In this document: positions 1 to 13,077 of the stretch, piece by piece
Layout: the number at the start of each line of letters is the position of its first letter
Position numbering within the stretch: position 1 is the first letter of the stretch
Origin: Pteria penguin
Lineage: Eukaryota; Mollusca; Bivalvia; Pterioida; Pteriidae
Reading direction: 5' to 3'
Length of the DNA: 64,000 bases
Assembly: GCA_035048485.1 (NCBI GenBank)
Contig: CM068586.1
Coordinates: 49,936,433 to 50,000,432, forward strand
Made by a program: the position numbers and the translations under genes
Notes under the pieces: generated by a model
The model's database searches: none
What the model was told of the DNA's origin: nothing
The model's input: the letters and a program-made list of their open reading frames with translations, nothing else

Positions 1-50
1 CACTTTTCGGTCATTTTGGCTTCAACACTGCTCTTCATATTTTTATGTAT

Positions 51-140
51 TTTGAGAATTCCAATCATTTGGTCACGAGCATCACTGAAGAGACATAACT
101 TGTCGAAATGCGCATATGGTGCACAAAATTAAAAGGTATA
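51..140 (+). repeat. Dispersed repeat R2, copy 1
   Basis: Core AGCATCACTGAAGAGACATA followed by a TTGTCGAAATGCGCAT-like block and TGGTGCACAAAATTA. Other copies lie near 32565-32645 (minus), 38705-38790 (plus) and 62975-63030 (plus). I recall this motif as common in bivalve sequences. Its parent element is not identified. Confidence 0.6.
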
Positions 141-544
141 TATGTTCTATATTTTATACAACATTGATACTAAAGAGAAAACTGAAGACATCTGACAAAG
201 CTGTACAACAAAACTCACCAAGCACAGGCACACAAATCATGATAATAGTATGATACACGGAAAATACACAACTTTTTGCGGTATTCAGTTCAAATATTTA
301 TATCTAATAATATTACCATAAGAATGTGCATATTAAAAAACAGGTAAAGAACATTAAGATGTAGTGATGATGTATTGCCTATAGATAATAAAAACTTTGA
401 TACATATATACACGCAAGCACAGAGGTACGCTACCTAGAAAATGTTAGTATCAGAAGGATACGAAAAACCATTATTTAAGATAACATTCTGTAAATAATT
501 TTTTTACAGTTGCAATATATTTTTTTAGAAAAAATAATCTGGCA

Positions 545-680
545 TGTTCACTACCTTGTTGGCGTGTGACCCTTGTATGTTCACTTCCTTGTTGGGGTGT
601 GGTTTTTGTAGGTTCACTTCCTTGTTGGGGTGTGGTCCTTGTATGTTCACTTCCTTGTTGGGTTGTGGTCCTCGTTAAAT
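545..680. repeat. 33-bp tandem repeat, about 4 copies
   Basis: The unit begins TTCACTTCCTTGTTGGGGTG and repeats four times with few changes. Confidence 0.85.
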
Positions 681-722
681 AGGTTGAATTGTGACAATAT
701 AATACCACACTATACTGCTTGA

Positions 723-1245
723 GATTTACCGATTGTGACTACGGTTATACCATTACCACTTAATGTGATTACGGTTATACCATTACTACTTAATGTGATT
801 ACGGTTATACCATTACCACTTAATGTGATTACGGTTATACCATTACCACTTAATAAGACTACGGTTATACCATTACCACTCAATGTGACTACGGTTATAC
901 CATTACCACTTAATGTGACTACGGTTATACCATTACCACTTAATGTGACTACGGTTATACCATTACCACTTAATGTGACTACGGTTATACCATTACTGCT
1001 TAATGTGATTACAGTTATACCATTACCACTCAATGTGACTACGGTTATACCATTACCACTTAATAAGACTACGGTTATACCATTACCACTCAATGTGACT
1101 ACGGTTATACCATTACCACTCAATGTGACTACGGTTATACCATTACCACTTAATGTGATTACGGTTATACCATTACCACTTAATGTGATTACGGTGATAC
1201 CGTTACCACTTCATGTTACTACCGTTATACCTTTGCCCCTTATGT
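723..1245. repeat. 30-bp minisatellite, about 17 copies
   Basis: The unit is built on TACGGTTATACCATTACCAC followed by TTAATGTGAC. Because 30 is a multiple of three and the unit lacks stops in several frames, both strands read as long repetitive frames (10-residue units VTTVIPLPLN on plus). These frames are a by-product, not a supported gene. Confidence 0.93.
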
Positions 1246-2387
1246 GACTACTAATCATACTAACCAAGATAACCTGATGAGATTATGGCAGATGTAACTG
1301 TCTAGTAAGAGATGCTTGCTCCTCCGTGGTACCTATCCCCACTTCTGATTCTTCCAGGTGTCCTTAATAGCCTATTTCTCTATTTTGTCTCGTGTAATAA
1401 AATAGAAACCTTATCGAATACTGCTGGATATGTAAGCATTTTACTGAGGAAGTTTCGAAGGCGTTATATGTCATATGTTATTCAATATACCTACACAATG
1501 TTAGAGATTAAAATAATATATATTATAAAGATGATTACCACAATTATCTTCCACAATTGAACAATAAATTGGAAGAGCAGCAATAAATATATACAATATA
1601 ATTCTACAAATATCAGTGTCCGATATATTTTTCATATCATGTGTACGTATTCTTGCAGCATAAGCCCTTAAGCGTCAACAAGGCTGCTAATTAGCTTTGT
1701 GATTTTTATCGGAAAACGATCGTCACATTTGTCGTATATGTTTCAGAGACATCTGTGTGTCTTTATGACAAAGAGCCGGGAGGATAAGTTATATAAATGC
1801 TATTGATTTGTTCAAAATACCTGTAAAATATTGCAGTCACTTTAGATGGATATATGAAGAGGAATTTTTAATGGAGACTTATCGATTTCTTGAAAACAAC
1901 GCCTTGATAAGAATCTTTCTATGGCTGATCGTCGATTAGAGTAGATTGTTGTTAACTCTAACTTCACTTGATAACAACCGGCGTAATATGAAATTCTCAG
2001 GATAATTTTGGTATAAGAACACCCAGGTTTCCGATGCTTATCCTGGCTTGGAGGAGTGTTTACATGGAAAGCTCATAAGGTCATTAATTCAAATCGTTCA
2101 CTTAATCGTGAGCAAGGTAAGAGTTAATTATATCATTATGTATGAATTTGTAGATCGGTCTAACCTATATCTTATATAGTGCAAAAGAATATATAATCTG
2201 GTATTCTTAATAATTTTTAGCTTTTTCCTTTTCTTCTTCTTCGTGTTTTTCTTTTCCTTCATTTTCTTGTTCTTCTCTCTTGTAAATAAAAATATACGTC
2301 AAATAAGAGTAATATACAGCAGTAATTGGCGATTCCAAAGGTTTTCAAAAAGGATTTATATTCTTTCTTTACTTCAAAATACTAAAA

Positions 2388-2530
2388 TATAACAGTAGAA
2401 TCATACATAGGGGATGTGGCTAGTTGACAGTAGAATCATACATATGGATTGTGGCTAGTAGACAGTAGAATCATACATATGGGATGTGGCTAGTAGACAG
2501 TAGAATCATACATAGGGGATGTGGCTAGTG
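2388..2530. repeat. 35-bp tandem repeat, 4 copies
   Basis: The unit ACAGTAGAATCATACATA followed by GGGATGTGGCTAGTAG is repeated four times with near identity. Confidence 0.9.
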
Positions 2531-3479
2531 CAAAGATGATTTTTCACTCTGGATGCTCAATCTCTTTATTGTTTGAAGATCCTTATTTCCTAGTCAGTCT
2601 TCAGCCCGTATATTATCTTTTCGATATAGACAATGTTATATCAATTTTTGACGCAATTATTAATTAATTCTTCAAAATAAGAGAGAATAAAATGATCGGT
2701 ACAAAATGATCCACAATTTAGAAATACAAAATCAGTTGTTAAATTGTTATTTCAAGAACCCCTACAATCCATGCATAACTGATGCAATACGATTTACAAT
2801 TTAGAATTTCCAAAACATTTGATTAATTGTTGTTATTTAGATATCCTTTGAAATCAAAACAAATTAATTTTCCTTTGAATTCATACAGTCTTCGATATAT
2901 TGTACAATTAGAGTTGGATACCACGAAGACCAAAGTGCTACGATACCAAACCAGTATTTGATACGAAACTTTTAAAGATAAGATATTTCTCTCAAGGGAA
3001 TGAAGAAATCTACGAAAGTTTAAATGTACCACCATACTGACGAATGCTACTTGTTTGAAGAAGTATCTCCTATATCAAATGTGGATTAGTTGGTGACAAA
3101 ATTGACTTACTATCTTCTCTTAAATAGCTAACCAAGATGACATACAAAAACAAATAAATTTAGACGCACATTAGTTGCACCGTAAACAGTCGCCGCCGCC
3201 GTAATGATATAAACCACGCCATATTGTTGTGCATTTGTAGCAGATATTAATCTAAAAACAAAGAAAAAAATGTGCTTCTCTCTAAATATTTATTGAAACA
3301 ATATACTATCCAAACCGGGATTGGATGCACCAAGCAAGCATTGTTGACCATACTAAGGTAAAGATCATTTTATGCATCTTACTGTTATGCATAAAAGAAA
3401 TGTAAGATTTCTCCTACCCTATACCTTCTCAATCACTGTTTGCTTCGGTATTTTACGTAACGCGCATTTCAGCATGAAG

Positions 3480-3625
3480 TAAAAAACGAAGAAGTACCGA
3501 AGGGTAAACCATATCTCATAGTCCATGGAATAAAGGTGACAATATCGTGTTTAGTGTCATATTCAGACAAATGCGAACCCCAGTAAAATCGAGGTGAGAC
3601 CAGGTGCCCGGGAGGTGTAAGCTTG
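3480..3625 (+). repeat. Dispersed repeat R1, copy 1 (long arm type)
   Basis: Ends in the R1 core GTGAGACCAGGTGCCCGGGA. The arm (CGAAGGGTAAACCATATCTC ... TCATATTCAGACAAATGC) recurs at 12050-12150, 20475-20600, 20900-21020 and 26040-26150. Confidence 0.75.
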
Positions 3626-3844
3626 ATTACATATTATATCTATTAGATCTATCATCATGATAAAGCGGTTGTATTTGAATCACGCTTTTAATTAACTGTT
3701 AATTTACCTCGTCTAAAACTTTTCTTTATAATACTTTCAATGTACTATCTCCTATTTTTTGATTTTAGAATGAAATTCTTAAATGTCAGTATAATAACAC
3801 GTGATTTCGGAGAAACATCGAGGTTTTAATTATAAAATTCCAAA

Positions 3845-4022
3845 TATCACAAATCACAGTGCAAATCTGTCTTAAAACGTTTGAATAGATATCACTGTTT
3901 CTTATTCACATGTAATCACGTGACATGAAGCGTAAAGAACTTACAAATATCACAAATCAAGTGCAAATCCGACTTATCTATTCAAACGGTTTTTAAAGTC
4001 AGATTTGCACGTGATTTGTTCA
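3845..4022. repeat. Imperfect inverted repeat
   Basis: TGCAAATCTGTCTTAAAACG... at 3860 is matched inverted by ...CGGTTTTTAAAGTCAGATTTGCA near 3985-4010. A degraded MITE is likely. Confidence 0.5.
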
Positions 4023-6563
4023 TTTACCTGTAATCAAGAGCTTGTAGCGAAAAGAACCCACAAATAAGTGCTCAGTTACATACCTACCGACAAGTAATTC
4101 CATTTACATTTCAGATTATATTATACCAAAAACGAAACTCTAACATGACCTTTGACCGCAAGTAATTTCAGTGTCTCTATTAATGAACCCAGTAAAAGGA
4201 TGTTTTAAGATAGCACAGTAACGAAAGTTATGTGACTGTGGTACTGAAATTACGTACTATTATGGACATTTATAAATCCCTCAAAATGTTTATAATAATC
4301 TAGAGGAAGGGCAAAGGAAGAGAAATTACAGGTTTAACTAGGAAGTCAAATCTACGTCCTGGTATTATTGCGGACATGTACCACCTTCTACAGTATATAT
4401 CTACAGTTATCATCATGTGTCGGGAACCTACAGCTTTCACTGCTCTTAGGCACCTTACTTCAAATTTTCACTGCAATCCTTTATTTCGAATGCAACAGTG
4501 GTATATGACGACGTAATTTCGTATTCTTTTTGCAGGTTTTGCGCATTTAATCAGGGAACTGCTAGCCTTACCATGGACACTTTCTCGTCCCCGCTGTTAT
4601 CTCTAACAACCATAAAATTCCTTAGTCATTAACCATGGAACGTTGATTCTAGTGACCAACCAACTATTTCTTTCACATTTTACACAATGAGTCTTTTTAA
4701 CGGCAATGAAGTTGATTAAGTTAGAAGAATAATGAGAAAAAGCGGAGAAACAAATTATCTCCCCCTGCGTTACAAATTAAGTGAAATCCAAAGTTGTAGA
4801 AAGAATAAAACGACCATTTAGCGGCCATATTTTACCACAATTCATTTCAAGTTTTTTTTTTATTATCATCTCTCTCCGATCAATATCATATAGTACCGCA
4901 TTGTTGTGTAGATGGAAACTCTTTAGCAATTTAGCATATCTATATGCATAACATTTACCGAGTATCGTCTGCAATGATTGTCTACCAAGAGCGATGTACT
5001 TGCGTGGTTTCTGTTCAGGTAAGGCTATAAATAGCCTGGTATCGTGCATCATATATTAACATTGTGAGATGAAAAGAGCTTTGTCTTAGACATGAATAAT
5101 GGCAGTAGGCTAGCAAATATAGATAGCTAATCCTGTTACGTTTTTCTAATTATGAAACAAGTCTCTTTATGGTGCAGCACATAAGTCGTGATTATCCTAC
5201 CCTTTGCTGAAAGCGCATTGTATATTGCTTATGTATTTTAATTCCATCTGCGTTGTTAGTGAGGCCCATCGCAAATGACTAAGTTCAAATTAATCAAAAT
5301 GCGTTGTTTGCAATTTTCGCATCAATAATTTATCGGGAAATATTTTTAACATATAAATCAAAAATCATATCATTAGAATATTCATTTTGTTTTCTTCTCA
5401 TTTCTCAAATTTCATCTCATTTGGAGTAGAAATAAAGGAATAAGGGCAATTTGAAAATAGCTAAAATCATTAAAATATCTAACGATACCGCTGCAGTACA
5501 GCGAGATGTTTATTTTGCCTTATAATTGACGGCGCGCTTAGAATCAATGAGTATAAAAGCGATATGTTCACTGGCGTTGTTCGGGGTGACGGTTGTATCA
5601 AATCCAGTGAAGTGAGGTTTTTCGGGTAGATACGTCCATTACCTGTAAACAGCTGATCGCCGAAGCGAAAACGATATGCGATGCGGGCACACATAAGTTT
5701 TTTAAATATATAATTTTCTGTTTTTAATTTATTTCTACCGGCCCATAATATGCAATAAGTATGTTTCCCCCGATTCATTTAATACCCTTTTTTATGAAAA
5801 TATACCTAGAAATGAGTACAAACATTTAAAAATAAAAAGATAGCGTCTTCCCCTTTGCCAAAACAACGGTCCGCCATATTGTTTTCACGAGTCATTTGAT
5901 TACATCGATATAGATAGTCAACAATCGTACATTATAAAGTTCTCAAATAAGAGAACACATAACGAAAACAATGTCTATAGAAGTAATTATGATTATCTTA
6001 TTTGTGAAAAAATTACATCGTAGCTATTATTTACAAAATTTATTTCTCAAAAGTTCCATTTCACCATTCATGATGTAATTTAAAGAACAGCGTGGGCGCG
6101 TGGGTTAATACTTACCATGAACGATTTTTATATTAGAATTGATAATTATTGGTATTTACATTAATTAAATATTTGACGATTTCATAAACTTTATTGTAAT
6201 TTTGTAGCTCTATTAATACGATTTTACACGTGTTTCCTCTGACTCGGAGCGACCTCCACGTATTGTCGTATAGAATTATGTACAGAAATACACATTTCAA
6301 TGTAATAAATACCAAGACATATATTGTGCGATAAAATAAGACATCATTTCATCATTTAGTTTACATTGACCCCACTGTTAACAACTTCAGACTTACATTT
6401 TAATTGCAGATAAGTCTATATCTCTGCGAAAGGAAGGTGGGGGGATAATTTATTCATATTTAAGGAAGACATTTTTGTTAAAGGAAAAATGACGAGACTA
6501 AGAGCCTCTTTTGATTCAAATGATTTGGTTTTAATCCTCTTTAATTAATTTTGATATTTATAT

Positions 6564-6722
6564 CAGTGGCGAATCCAGAATTTACGAAATGGGAGGGGGG
6601 AGGAGGTGCACAAGTGAAAGTTCAATATAAACCAAAATGTTCTGCCAATTTAGGGGCGAAATCTGAAGATTTACTCATCATTGTGGCAAAAAGAGGGAGC
6701 GACCCCTATAAATCCGCCACTG
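6564..6722. mobile_element. MITE with CAGTGGCG-type termini, copy 1
   Basis: Starts CAGTGGCGAATCCAG and ends AAATCCGCCACTG, so the termini are inverted repeats. Similar termini bound elements at 45093-45411, 62779-62914 and 63114-63604. The type resembles nonautonomous hAT-like DNA transposons, but the superfamily is not certain. Confidence 0.7.
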
Positions 6723-7329
6723 TAGATATTAAAATGAGAGAACAAGTATATAACAATGAGAGAACAAGTTATGTTAAGGTACTACGAAACGCCAATCGTT
6801 GCGTGACCTAAGATTCACGAAAAAAAAAATAAATAAAGGTTTTAAATTTGTAATTTTTTATTTAGATATCTGTGTATTGAAGACTTTATAGAAAATAATT
6901 CTAATTTTAATATTCCCCCGATATACCTGTACTTGGCACTCAAAAACGTGTGCTTTTCAGTACAGCTCGCATGAAAACACCAGCGACAGCGTTGAATCTT
7001 CGTCATGTGCAATCAGATGGCCAGTCCCAAGACGAATTCTATAATATCTTTAATAGTTGACTTCCTAATCAGGTTGCAGTATTTTCAATATATCGAGGGT
7101 ATATCGGGGTAACGTCGTCTAGCTATTATTACGTAATTTCACCTCAACCGGCTGTCTGACCCAGCAAATATCAACTTTCATTTCGTACGTTTTAACAGCT
7201 TTCAAGATATTAATTAGCGATCTTAATAAACTGGGTATTCATATTAATGAAAGACAAGGACTAATTATCAGGTTTCCTGTTAATTGTGAAGGATTATTAT
7301 GAAGAAGACATAAAGAACAGGAATTGAAA

Positions 7330-7850
7330 TCAACCAAACTTTACGACAATTTGTATTTATGAAGAGTTTATATTTGAGATTATAACACTTTTATTAAAAG
7401 TTTTTATATTTTTTTAAACTAATGAATGTAATACATATAGTAGATTAATATAAAAAATTAAGTTATACTACGATAAATTAAAAAGTATGTGATATTTTTC
7501 ACATTTTTTAAAGAGTTATCCGCCCCTGATTTAGGTAAAAATGTTTTTGCTTATACAGAGCTTATTTTTGTCATACAATCTAAATTCCTTCAAATATCCT
7601 TATAAGTAACCATTTTAAATAAGTTTTTACATTATTATGAATCCTTGTATAAATTTTTTAGAAAAATGACCTTTGGACCATCATTTTCATCAAAGTAAAA
7701 AAAAAAGCATTCTTTGTCAAGTTTAAGAGATTATATTTGAGATGATAAGACTTACAACCAATGTTTTTATCTTTTTTCGTAATACCTGTAGTACATAAAG
7801 TAGATTAATATAAATAAATCACAAGTTTTATGCATAACTGATTAAGTTAT
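7330..7850. repeat. Diverged AT-rich direct repeat
   Basis: A block around 7370-7460 (TTATATTTGAGATTATAA ... TAGTAGATTAATATAAA) is repeated in diverged form at 7730-7825. Confidence 0.5.
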
Positions 7851-8929
7851 ACACTCATAAAACTGCGAGGTTGTGCATTTTCATTTGCTTGAAAAAGGTG
7901 TGAAAATGCAATATTGTCCATTTTCAAATCCTCATATTTTGTGAAGTACTCCAGATAAACCGGTGAAATTTTTTTCAGAGTTTGTTGACTATAAAACATG
8001 CTTTGTAACTTACTTATTCTTTGGTATATTGTGATACAATAAATTATTTATAGGTATCTAAAAAGTGTATCTCATGTGTTTTTAAGGAGAGTTTGGGCCT
8101 CCCTAGCGTTGTAAAAGTGCGATGAGTGCTGAATATTCTTTCTTTATTTGATCTATTGAATCAGTGTTATATCTGAATGATTAATAAGCTAATAGAAAAT
8201 AGAAAATGAAGTTCATGTCCAGTACTGCTACTGTGGAATTAAAAGTTTACAACGACATTAAGTTGGATATATTAAAAACCACACAGGTGCCATTGTCATA
8301 TAAATTGTATCACTCATTTTGAAATAAGTTTTCTTTTCAAAACCATAAACATTCAATGTTCTTCGTTCCTTCCAGATTCTAACATATAAGAGACGTTAGC
8401 TCGTTTTGAGACGGACACAGCAAAGTTTGTACATATTGATGTCATTTAAATTTTTGTTGTTTTTTGCCTTATAATACTCTTCATATTTATATTTTTAAGA
8501 GCCTATCAACTTGACTAATTTATTTTTGTTCCGTATGAATGTTCAAATACATGTTCTTTGGTTGTGTTACTTTTATGGTGTATCCATAACTGATTAACCA
8601 CGCTAATTGAGTGATGATGTCTCTTCAACTAACCCTTCTGACTGTAACTGCAGTACCGTTTAATGTGATGTCTCTTTAATGTACTTTTGTTTTGTTGCTC
8701 TGAATTTCTGATTTATATCTCACTTTTACGCTGTTGTGATTGTCATTACATCATAGAAGCACGGGTATTTATTTATTTATTATTAATTTTTCTTTTTTGG
8801 TATATTATATTTTTATCCAATACGCTTTGTAATGTGAAGTGTTTGCCTTAAAATCTTAATAACCTTGTTGGGTTTGGAAATATGACTGTCAGTTTCTCAA
8901 CAGCGTAGTCAACAATATAATGCTAATCA

Positions 8930-9020
8930 TTCCGAACCCCTCTTAAACAGAGGTGGGATCAGTTGCCATGGAGGAATAACCATCCCCTGCCAACCGGTCA
9001 CACCCGCCGTGATACCATAG
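8930..9020 (+). repeat. R1-related repeat, GGGATCA variant
   Basis: AGAGGTGGGATCAGTTGCCA, then CATCCCCTGCCAACCGGTCA, then CACCCGCCGTG. It is the same layout as the copy at 15003-15083. Confidence 0.75.
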
Positions 9021-9961
9021 GTATATACGAATTAATATCATTTACAGTCACAAAAATAGGAAACAGCACAACCACAGTCACAATCGGTATATGTCACGAT
9101 CAGTTTAAATAATACAAATTAAATAGTGGTGATGGAGACAGTCAGTCTACTCTAAAGGAAAGAAAATCAGCATGTCAGACAACGATCTATCGATATGAGC
9201 ATGTATTTCGGGCTTTCATGACAGTTGCAGTAAGCCGAAGAGGAGAAACGTACCCCTCCAAGAGACTCACGTGGGATCTTAGGGGTTTTGAATAGTCGCC
9301 ATGGCATTATGTTGCGAGTGACACAGTGACATAGCGACAATTCTTTTACATTCGAAACGTTTTCGTTCACCATGATCTACGTAATGCAACAGCAAATGCA
9401 GATATCTTGTAAGATTATTCAGAACAAACTCATCACAGACGAAGCCTTCTTTGTGTTTCTATTTATACATATTCCGTTAAGATATGTGACCATCTGTCAT
9501 CCAATATCGTGTAGACATTTAAGCTGATACGTGTGAGCAGTATAGCAACAAAATAATCTCGCTTTTTTCCTGATTTAACAGGTATTACACTACACCTATA
9601 TTCTTGTAAAAAAACCCGGGAATCCGGTCAGGAATATCACACAGAACGTGTTCATGGCATTTTCAATGCCAGATAAATATTCGATGCATATATACCGCCA
9701 TATATTGTTTAATTAATAAAGAACTATTCTTTTTCTCACGTTCCCGATGTCTTTAGGACGATAAATGTGTTCCTTCTGCTTTACTGGTGCGGATTCTGTT
9801 ACGTTATGTAAAGAGACACCTTACGTCCACTCTGTGATGATATTTTCTGTAGATCATCCTCCTCCCCCCCCCCTTTTTTTCTCATCTCAATTTATTATTT
9901 TACTTTATTGAATAATTGACACATGGTCTCACCTCATTTTAATTTTAGTGTGCATTTATCT

Positions 9962-10140
9962 GGTTGGTTGGTTGGTTGATTTGTGTTTTACGTCGCTTTC
10001 AACAATATTTCAGTTATATCGCGACATGGAAGCAGGAGGTTACCAACCTCTTAAACATAGTGGTGCAACCCGGGAATCGAACCCGGATCGTCGGCGCCGC
10101 AAGCCAAGCGCTTAACCACTACACCAAGCCTGCCCCTGCA
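9962..10140 (-). mobile_element. tRNA-derived SINE
   Basis: On the minus strand the head has an A box (TGGTGTAGTGGTTAAGCGCT) and a B box (GGGTTCGATTCCC), followed by a body and an (AACC)n tail, seen on plus as TGGTTGGTTGGTTGG at 9961. The acceptor stem does not pair, so it is not a functional tRNA gene. Confidence 0.85.
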
Positions 10141-10314
10141 TTTATCTGAATATGACATTGTACATGATATTGTCCTTTCATTACATGGAGATGTGATTAA
10201 CCCTTTGATACATCTTTGTTGTTTACTTTACATTTAATGTAAGTTCTAGAGACCTGTGAATGTCATGGGATAATTCATCCGAGTTTCTATTGCTCCTTAC
10301 AATACAGTCGTGTT

Positions 10315-10485
10315 GCACTTTTTAGTGAAGTAAAATACGAAAGTAACTAGTGTCACATGACTATGGCACTAACAACAATGTACCACAGTGGGCATTCAGA
10401 GGTGAGACCAGGTGCCCGGGAGGAGCGAGCGTCCCCTGTTGGCTAGCCACCCCCGCCATTAATGCCGTGAAGTAAGGCTTTACGG
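10315..10485 (+). repeat. Dispersed repeat R1 (short arm type)
   Basis: AAAATACGAAAGTAACTAGT ... ACCACAGTGGGCATTCA, then the core GTGAGACCAGGTGCCCGGGA and GCTAGCCAC. Same layout as 11165-11310. Confidence 0.8.
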
Positions 10486-11164
10486 ATTGTTAATTTCTTC
10501 CCACACAAAGGATTACATTCAGGAATGTTTCGGTCATCATGGAATGTGTGGCTAGCCATTTCCGGTCCCCTGGTTTAAACTGTAATTTGGGGAGGGGAGG
10601 GGGGGTTAAATGTACATAATGAACTACCTCTATACTTGATTTTGAATACCACAGTCACATAGCACTTGTTACTGTCGTATCTTAAATCATCCGTTTATTG
10701 GGTTTATCATTATTATTCTTTGTGTACGTAAGAGGGAGCTAAATATCTCACTCAACCAATTCATGACTCCACCACGGGTTGGCAAATAAAAGGAAAAAAT
10801 GACAAGAAACACTCATAAAACACAATGATATTCAATTCTTTTCGACAAGTATAGAAATAAAACTGCATTTACCGGCCCTACTGTCCTAATACTTCATTTG
10901 TCCAAGTAATTCCGTTTGTAATTTATGGAAGAATTTGATGGTTTCATTTCTTAATATTATAAATTTCAAAGAGTAATAGTAGTCGTCCAGTACTCAAAGT
11001 CCAAGTAAAACATAACAAATTCAGAGGTTGCGGTTTGAGTAAGAACAATTAGGAATCCCGATTGGAATCAGATTAAGTGTCCGGAAGATCTGAACGTCTC
11101 CTTCTAGCACATTTCGCCGGTTGCAGTTTTTCCAAAGAAATCTGTCGATGGCGAAGTAATATAG

Positions 11165-11310
11165 GTAAAAGTAAAATACGAAAGTAACTGGTGTCACATG
11201 ACTATGGTACTACCAAGGTGGGCATTCATGGACCCCTGAAATTCAGAGGTGAGACCAGGTGCCCAGGAGGAGTGACTGTCTCCTGTCTTGCTAGCCACAC
11301 CCGTCTTGAG
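11165..11310 (+). repeat. Dispersed repeat R1 (short arm type)
   Basis: Near copy of 10315-10485, with the core reading GTGAGACCAGGTGCCCAGGA. Confidence 0.8.
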
Positions 11311-12009
11311 TACCCTTACATACAGGCGACACAAATATATCTCAGCACTGTATATGCATCGTATACATGAATGTGAACAAACACTGTATAGAAAGTGCCA
11401 CTGCCACATAACATCAGGAAAAGGGTATAATAACACTTAAGTCAAACCCTCTGCCAACACCAAATTACATATGGAAACTATGTATTAAGATGATAATTCT
11501 ATTCAATAGACAAATAATTTATATCTTTCGTTGTTCTTATTGATCTTTCTCTACATGTTTTGTTTCCTTCATTCTACTTAATGCTACATGCTAACTTAAT
11601 GGGGTTATGTATGATTTTATTGTTTTCTTTTCCTTGTAGTTATAAAGATTTATTACCTCCTTGATTATGGTCCTTAATAGTCTACCGTTTTCAATATTCA
11701 CTATCATATTCAAGATGAAATTATAATTTCTACATTGCTCTTGGATGGATCCGTGAGAGAAGAATTTTGAAATCCGACATCAGATAATGGCTGTTATTAT
11801 GGAAATGGAAAAATGGAACAAGAGATTACAAGAAAGGTCAGAGGAGAGGAGGTTCGGGGCATAGTCTTGTCTGAAAAGTTTTAAACTACTGACCTGTTAA
11901 TCGAAGTGCAATGTTGAAAAAAAAATCTGACTAAGGTTGTAGAGGAACTCGATACAAGATAGTTGCTTTTATTGATGAATGCAATTTTACAAAATATCGC
12001 CTCAACAAA

Positions 12010-12160
12010 TTTTGAAACCAGGGGACGCTTACTCCTCCCGGGCACCTGGTCTCACTTCGAACATTTCTCTGAATATGACACCATACACGATACTGTCCTT
12101 TTATTCAATGGGCTTTGAGATATGGTTTACCCTTCGGCACTTCGATTTTTACTTTCAATA
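12010..12160 (-). repeat. Dispersed repeat R1 (long arm type)
   Basis: TCCCGGGCACCTGGTCTCAC followed by the arm ending GATATGGTTTACCCTTCGGC. Inverted relative to 3480-3625. Confidence 0.8.
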
Positions 12161-12350
12161 ATTAGAAATAATCGTATATCTAACTAGAAGGATACCAAGG
12201 ATTCACCAAACTCCGATATATCAATTTGTTGTTCTTTACGTATCGCCGGGAAAAAGAATTCCGATATTTTGTCTTTAATTGACATTTCTCTAATGACCAA
12301 TCAACACCGGTGATTCATGACAAGCTCAGGGACAACCCGTACTAAGCAGG

Positions 12351-13077
12351 AGCCCGTTTCATCAACATGTGTAAATTTTCGACTAACTAAATCTTACGTC
12401 ATTGGCGTAGGTCTACCTACGCACATTCTTAGTTCAACGAAAAGTATGTTTCATTAAGTGGCGTGAGCGTGTACGTACGTAAGGATCCGACTAGCGAGTT
12501 GACTAACTTTACACAATACAAATGCATGCATGAAATATATTGAAATAGTACTTTTCATCAGTCCAAGTTTATTTCTTACAGATGTTTAACATAAAATACA
12601 TTTATTTTGCAACACACGCTTACATTTTTTATCTAAATGATCTACAGTACACACGATGCGCTTGTTAACAGGTACTGCAGTAGTGACGTCACGGAATCGT
12701 ATGCAATACTTGAAAATACGTCATCAAATGAAGAATTTAACCGATAAACTTGTACATATGTGTCCACATAGATCTATAAAGTAGGCGGATCACGAATTGC
12801 GACGAAATAGTAAAAAGAGAATCCTCCCTCCCAATTCTGTCAATCTAGTATAATATTGTTTCAATATTCAAGACGACTAACACCCTCTTCATGCCCCCCC
12901 CCTAAAATAATATAAAAAATATATTTCATACATGCATTTGTACTGCATAAAGTTAGTCAACTCGCTAGTCGGATCCTTACGTACGTACACTTACGCCGGT
13001 TGATGAAACGCACATTTCATTGAACTAATTGGCGTAAGATTTAGTTAGTCGAAAAATTCAACATGATGAAACGGGCT
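12351..13077. mobile_element. Long inverted-repeat MITE
   Basis: Begins AGCCCGTTTCATCAACATG and ends in the inverse CATGATGAAACGGGCT. The arms match for about 190 bp, including TACGTACGTAAGGATCCGAC on both sides. The 350-bp interior has no coding frame. Confidence 0.88.

Noticed and set aside
710..1247. Repetitive protein genes on both strands
   Set aside because: Explained by a 30-bp tandem repeat that lacks stops. No start context, splice sites or homology.
4777..5778. Two minus-strand frames of 91 and 99 codons
   Set aside because: No recognisable domain, no splice context, AT-driven composition.
10050..10135. tRNA gene on minus strand
   Set aside because: tRNA-like head of a SINE with a body and AACC tail; no paired acceptor stem.
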